NCBI GenBank assembly: GCA_900554525.1
Contig: USHL01000080.1
Location: 1 to 6,440 of the forward strand
Origin: an uncultured Oscillospiraceae bacterium
Lineage (GTDB): Bacteria; Bacillota; Clostridia; Oscillospirales; Acutalibacteraceae
Direction of reading: 5' to 3'
Length of the DNA stretch: 6,440 nucleotides
The notes beneath the pieces were generated by a model, which saw only the letters and a list, made by a program, of their open reading frames with translations, was not told the DNA's origin and did not search any database. Shown one piece after another: positions 1-4,200 of this stretch (the first letter of the stretch is position 1; each line of letters starts with the position of its first letter). Made by a program: the position numbers and the translations under genes.

Positions 1-50
1 TGAAGCTTTTCTATGATTTTGAGAGCTATTTCTTCATTTTAACTTTACAC

Positions 51-84
51 TACCAAAATAAAAGCGCATCTTACGATACGCTTT
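51..84 (-). terminator. Intrinsic terminator after the zinc-ribbon gene
   Basis: On the minus strand, AAAGCGTATC, a GTAA loop and GATGCGCTTT form a 10-bp stem with one mismatch, followed by TATTTTGG. It lies about 70 bases beyond the stop at 152 and probably ends the minus-strand transcript. Confidence 0.6.
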
Positions 85-151
85 CAAAAATAAATATTAA
101 GTTGTTCCGAGAGTTTTCCGCTCCCGAAAGCCGGTTTCGCGATAAAAGCTT

Positions 152-448
152 TCAATGCTTTGACGGAGCTTCTCTTTCGTAAACCTTTCTCATTCTTTCC
201 CAATCGTCATCTGTCATATCTTTATACCATTCTGGGTCGCCGCCGTCTGTGTCTTCCCCGTAATAACCGCCGTATAAATATGCCATGCAATTTTCTGTCT
301 TACACCTGACAAGCCAGCCGTTTCTTTCAACTGTAAATTCATTGCCGCAGCGGGGGCAGGTGATTTCAGTTTTCCCGAATCTTTGAAGATCGTCACAAGC
401 CTCGTCTAAAAGCATGCCCTCTTCTTTTGTTTTAACGTTAATATACAC
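152..448 (-). CDS. Small zinc-ribbon protein, 98 aa
   Basis: GTG at 448 and TGA at 154-152; GGGGTGA lies five bases before the GTG, which supports it over the internal ATG at codon 12 whose spacing from its purine run is too short. Residues 31-54 hold a C-P-R-C-G knuckle (C31, C34) and a second pair, C49 and C54, with a W-L-V-R-C strand between: a four-cysteine zinc ribbon of the kind seen in proteins that touch nucleic acids or other proteins. The second pair has four residues between cysteines rather than two. The C-terminal part, from G-E-D-T-D-G-G-D-P-E-W-Y to D-D-D-W-E-R-M-R-K-V-Y, is acidic and aromatic. It lies 138 bases after the 58-aa gene and may share its transcript. A terminator-like hairpin follows. 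Specific function unknown. Confidence 0.8.
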   Translation of the reverse strand: MYINVKTKEEGMLLDEACDDLQRFGKTEITCPRCGNEFTVERNGWLVRCKTENCMAYLYGGYYGEDTDGGDPEWYKDMTDDDWERMRKVYEREAPSKH

Positions 449-586
449 CTTATCACCCCGTATTTTAATGATGCCCGGCGAAGGTCAAGCCCTGCCAGTC
501 TTATCAAGAATCAATCTGTCATTTTTTATTGGACAAGTAGATTGCCAAATGCTCAAATAAAGGTAACTTTATAAAAGTTTCTAAAA

Positions 587-763
587 TCAGTATCTGTGCG
601 CGTCGTTGTCTTTATCCCATTTCAAACGTTTGTTGACCTTTTCCATCGCCTCGACTGCCTCCGGCGGGGCGTCTTCATTAGGTATAAAATAGTAACCATC
701 TTTATCCCTTGTATAATATTCACGATGCTTTAACAGATAAAATAAATCCATATCTTTTCTCAT
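587..763 (-). CDS. Hypothetical 58-aa acidic protein
   Basis: ATG at 763, TGA at 589-587. The frame extends to another ATG at 778, which lacks a ribosome site. The product starts M-R-K-D-M-D-L-F-Y-L-L-K-H-R-E-Y-Y, has a central G-Y-Y-F-I-P-N-E-D-A-P-P turn, then a charged helix A-V-E-A-M-E-K-V-N-K-R-L-K-W. Tyrosines and alternating charges suggest a small folded cytoplasmic protein. No cysteines, membrane segment or known motif. It sits directly under a perfect sigma-A promoter isolated by the preceding terminator, so it should be strongly and independently expressed, perhaps together with the zinc-ribbon gene downstream. Small strongly expressed proteins of this type are common in phage and ICE accessory regions. 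I do not recognise the family. Confidence 0.75.
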   Translation of the reverse strand: MRKDMDLFYLLKHREYYTRDKDGYYFIPNEDAPPEAVEAMEKVNKRLKWDKDNDAHRY

Positions 764-771
764 AAAATAAA

Positions 772-776
772 CCCCC
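772..776 (-). promoter_or_regulatory. Ribosome site (GGGGG) that sets the start of the 58-aa gene
   Basis: Five G bases sit eight bases before ATG 763. The upstream in-frame ATG at 778 has only AT-rich sequence before it and would be about eight bases from the predicted transcript start, so 763 is preferred. Confidence 0.55.
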
Positions 777-792
777 ATTAATTTGTATTTTT

Positions 793-821
793 ATTATAAC
801 CCGAAATGCGAATTGTGTCAA
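793..821 (-). promoter_or_regulatory. Consensus sigma-A promoter for the 58-aa gene
   Basis: TTGACA at 821-816 and TATAAT at 798-793 are separated by exactly 17 bases, a perfect match at both boxes and in spacing. Transcription should start near 786, giving a leader of about 23 bases before ATG 763. Confidence 0.9.
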
Positions 822-826
822 ACGAA

Positions 827-856
827 ACAGGCGTGCGGATGGGCACGCACGCCTGT
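827..856 (-). terminator. Intrinsic terminator after the Xre gene
   Basis: A perfect 11-bp stem, ACAGGCGTGCG paired with CGCACGCCTGT around an eight-base loop, begins nine bases past the Xre stop. On the minus strand it is followed by TTCGTTTGAC, a short T-rich tail that runs into the next promoter's -35 box. The other side (GTTTAAAACTATTTT on +) is also T-rich, so it may work in both directions. Confidence 0.75.
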
Positions 857-864
857 GTTTAAAA

Positions 865-1080
865 CTATTTTGTGACAAGCAAATCGAGTGTCACGTCAGC
901 TGCATCCGCAATTTTGATAAGCGTTTTAACGGTTGGAACGGAAGAACCGCATTCCAGATTATACACGGTTCTTGATGTTGTTTTTATACGTTCCGAAAAC
1001 TTTTCCTGAGACTCGGCGAATTTTTCCATGCGCAGCTTTCTGATGTTTTCGCCGATGACATAAACAGACCTTTTCGACAT
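865..1080 (-). CDS. Small Xre/Cro-C1 family transcriptional regulator, 71 aa
   Basis: ATG at 1080, TAG at 867-865. AAAGGAGG lies about eight bases before the ATG, which fixes the start. The protein is almost entirely one Xre domain (residues about 9-68): I-G-E-N-I-R-K-L-R opens helix 1, Q-E-K-F-S-E-R-I-K-T-T-S-R-T-V-Y-N-L-E forms the helix-turn-helix with the recognition helix after T-T-S, and T-L-I-K-I-A-D-A-A-D-V-T-L-D-L-L closes the fold. There is no added sensor or dimerisation domain. Such stand-alone proteins usually repress nearby promoters of mobile elements; the targets here are unknown. It lies 188 bases after the giant gene, which itself ends in two HTH domains of the same superfamily, and it is followed directly by a strong terminator. 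A weak extended -10 (TGC TAAATT, about 1107-1099) may serve it. Confidence 0.9.
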   Translation of the reverse strand: MSKRSVYVIGENIRKLRMEKFAESQEKFSERIKTTSRTVYNLECGSSVPTVKTLIKIADAADVTLDLLVTK

Positions 1081-1130
1081 ATTTCGACCTCCTTTAAAAA
1101 GGAATTTAGCACAGATTTAAATAAAAACAT

Positions 1131-1158
1131 TTGACAAAAAGTTCCCGAAACCTAATAT
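1131..1158 (+). promoter_or_regulatory. Possible antisense promoter between the Xre gene and the giant gene
   Basis: TTGACA at 1131-1136 and TAATAT at 1153-1158 with a 16-base spacer. It faces the 3' end of the giant gene, so an RNA from here would be antisense to the HTH-coding region. No convincing + strand gene follows. AT-rich intergenic DNA produces such matches often. Confidence 0.3.
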
Positions 1159-1268
1159 ATTCCCAATTCTTTTAGAATTTGGGCGGCAAATAAATTTTCT
1201 TTTCCCTTAGACATGGCATAGATTTCTGCGAATAATTCATCTTCACTTGTTGACGCATCTGAAATCTG
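1152..1268 (-). pseudogene. In-frame, protein-like extension after the giant gene's TAA
   Basis: Reading on past TAA 1271-1269 in the same frame gives 38 codons, Q-I-S-D-A-S-T-S-E-D-E-L-F-A-E-I-Y-A-M-S, then K-G-K-E-N-L-F-A-A-Q-I-L-K-E-L-G-I-Y, before TAG at 1154-1152. The amphipathic helical look suggests former or conditional coding: a nonsense mutation that shortened the protein, or stop readthrough. It has no ribosome site of its own. Chance cannot be excluded at this length. Confidence 0.35.
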
Positions 1269-4200
1269 TTAGCCGAAATTTCTCCGCTCCACATATCCTT
1301 TTGAATATTGCTCCCTGCGAAGCTCCGCCGCCTCTTCCTGCGGAATTTGCGATTCATATAATTCGGTCAGTTTTTTCCTGAGCGCCGTTTCGTCTGTTTT
1401 TCCTTTTACAAAAGCCGCTGAAATTTCAGCGGCTTTATAGGTTTCATCATCAACAATAATTGGTTTAGAAATAATATCAAGTGCCGGAATACCTGAATGC
1501 TGTGAAATCTTTTTCAATGTTTTAGCGGTAAGTTTTATCTGGCATCGTTCTATCTTTCCTAAGGTTTTACGGGAAATTCCACATATTTCTGCAAACTCTT
1601 CCTGTGTATAGCCAAGATAAATACGTATAGCGTAAACATTGTTGGCAATTATCCGCAAAATATCGGTATTCCCTACGCTTTCAATATATTTACTGAAATT
1701 ATAGTTATTCTTTTCGGTGATTCCCAGCAGTTCCTTGGCCGCGCGGCGCAGTGCGGAATTAGTGATACTGTCGGTCACAAATTCTACAGCAATTTCTCTG
1801 AGCCGCGGAGCGCCCACGTCAAGAGCAGGGTCAAAAAGCTGTTCTATGCCGATTCCGAAATGCTTTGCCGCCCTTGCCGCAAATTCTATATTAACATCTT
1901 CTTTCGCACGTTCCATCCTGTTTACTTCTTTAGAGCTTGCGTCGATAGCCTGCGAGAACTCCATCTGCGTCTCATTTTGGGCAAGCCTCAGCATACGTAT
2001 ATTTACGGCAAATATCAGTCTGTCAAGCTCTGTAAGTTCAGGGGCTATTTCGGCAAATTCAGGGTCTTGGGCGCGTTTTATCAGCTCATCAATATATGAC
2101 CTGTACAGCTCCCTGTACTCCTCAAGGCTGATCTCGCCGTTGCGGTAGCTTTCAACCAGTCTTTTGCCTTTAAAGAACGGCAGGGCGTACTCTGTCGCCG
2201 TATCGGAATGGGTTCTGCGGCTGTGATATACCCGGCTGAGGTAGTCCCGTATATATTTCAGGTCCTCCTCCAGCGTGCGGAAGCGCGCGCTGCCGGTTAT
2301 GCGGCTTATCAAATCCTTTATCCAATTTATAATCCGCTCGAAAACCGTCGGCCGGTGCCCGGCTATCTCGCGCAGGGCATCTATATCGCCGTCACCGAAT
2401 ATCTTTTCCCCGACGAAATCCGCAATCAGCTCTTTAAGGGCAGACTCGCGGCCGAAGTCCGCGGCCTCGCTTTCGCTAAGCACCTCCGAGCTTTTATAAG
2501 TCTCTGCGATACGGTCAAGCAGCAGATCAAGCCCGCTGTCAAGGCCGTCGGCGTAAATCCCAAGCTCCGAAAGCCTCTGCTTTACATATTCGGCAAAGGC
2601 GGGGCTTTCTTCCGCAAGATATCGGGCAAACCCTTTATAAAGTCTGCGGCGTTCGAGGTCGTGGGTAAGCTCATGCCCGAAAATCTCGGCTGTCTGCCCG
2701 GCGGCCGACATTCCGCTGTTCAGCACCACCGTGCGGCTTTCAGCCAGATATTTACCCCTGATATTCGGGTTATCGCTCCACTCTACGTTAAGTCCGAAAA
2801 TCCCGGCAAGATGCTCGACAAGCCGCCGTTCGGGGGGCACCGGCTCTTCGTTTCTGACTCCCGCCTCGATTTCGTCCTCGATACTTATGTTATTCCGCAG
2901 ATCCTCGCCGGACGGCTCGCGCAGCATGCTTTCACGCGGTGCGAAGCCGTAGTCCAAGGAATACAGAGCCGACCCGCCCAATTTGCCGGCAGGCCTCTCA
3001 CTGTGCCCGAAATGCCTTAAAACGTCCTCCGGCAGTATATCCGGGAAATACCTGTTGACATATTCAAGCAGCTCGGCTATACTGATAGTGGAATCAGTAA
3101 GGTAGTCCGTTTCGGCGGGAACGCCTGGGGATAAGCTCCCGGCTGATTCCGTTTTTGCATTTACGGCGTACAATACATCTATCGACGTCACTTCGTTTGT
3201 TACTCTGTCGACAACAAACGATATTATATACGGCTCATTGCTTTGATTCTTCGCTATGCCGACAAGTGAATACGAATTGCTTATTTTATCGTTTTGCGGC
3301 AGCAGCTCATTGATTTTTATTGAATTTTCAAGAATTTCTCCCGCTTTTAAAGTTATGGGCGCCAAAACCTTAAATCTTCTGTCTAACCCGTGCCTTAAGC
3401 CGTTTTTACTTATAACAATTTCTGCGCCGATATCCTTTACATATACCACCGCGTTGCCGTTATCGTTGGTATATCCAATCTCGGCGGCATTTTTCACTGC
3501 CGTATCAACAATATTTTTTCTGACATTCGCGGTCGGGGAATATTCTACACTGTCATTTACCGTGATGATTTTCATATCCGGCTTCGCCGTCAGCGCTTCG
3601 TATGAATACGCGCCGGACAAGCCGCCGCTTTCTCCTTTATAATTCGGTGCGGCGTCATAATAAGCATATTCATTACCGCTTTCGGGCAAAGAAAAAGCAG
3701 ACTTTGCAAAGTCTGCTCCGTCCGCCGGTCTGCTCTGTACCGGTGCTCGGCCGTAGTCCAAGGAATACAGAGCCGATCCGCCCAATTTGCCGGCAGGTCT
3801 CTCACTGTGCCCGAAATGCCTTAAAACGTCCTCCGGCAGTATATCCGGGAAATACCTGTTGACATATTCAAGCAGTTCGGCTATACTGATAACGGAGTCG
3901 GTAAAGGCAGCGGAAGCATCCGTGAGCCTTGGCAGCAATGCAGCCGGCTCTCTTTTCGCGTTTGCAGAATACAAAACATCTACTGAATTTATTTCATTTT
4001 TATAAGAGTTGACAAGGAACAGAACAACATAAGGTTCATTATTTCGGTTTTTCGCCATACCTATTAAGACATAGGTATTATTTACTGTGTATTCTCGCGG
4101 GTTTAGCTCATTTATTTTTATCGACTTATTCAGTATATCACCGATCTTCATCATTACAGGTGCGTTTACGCTCATTCTCCTGTCAAGAGAGTGTCTTATC

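Noticed and set aside
3..182. + strand frame open from the left edge to TAA at 180-182
   Set aside because: It crosses the terminator hairpin and runs into the zinc-ribbon gene's end; 59 codons without a stop in AT-rich DNA can be chance, and I see no recognisable motif.
446..500. Separate promoter for the zinc-ribbon gene (TTGACC ... TAAAAT)
   Set aside because: The spacer is only 15 bases and both boxes are imperfect; read-through from the consensus promoter at 821-793 explains expression as well.
565..579. Inverted repeat AACTTT-ATA-AAAGTT after the 58-aa gene
   Set aside because: Only six AT-rich base pairs and no clear T-tail; too weak to call a terminator or operator.
1162..1183. Inverted repeat CCCAATTCT / AGAATTTGGG as a terminator for the giant gene
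   Set aside because: The stem has a bulge and is followed on the minus strand by AATATATTAGG, not a T-tract; it also falls in the protein-like extension.
1172..1357. 61-codon minus-strand frame over the giant gene's end, Arg-rich
   Set aside because: No ribosome site at 1357, and the first half is an out-of-frame reading of the giant gene's C-terminus.
1717..2148. 143-codon + strand frame rich in Ser and Leu
   Set aside because: Antisense shadow of the first HTH region; the serine-rich composition is what reading opposite to Glu/Lys/Ala-rich helices gives.
2208..3020. 270-codon open frame on the + strand
   Set aside because: It lies opposite the peptidase and module-tail region of the giant gene, has no ribosome site, and its composition follows from the codon bias of the opposite strand.
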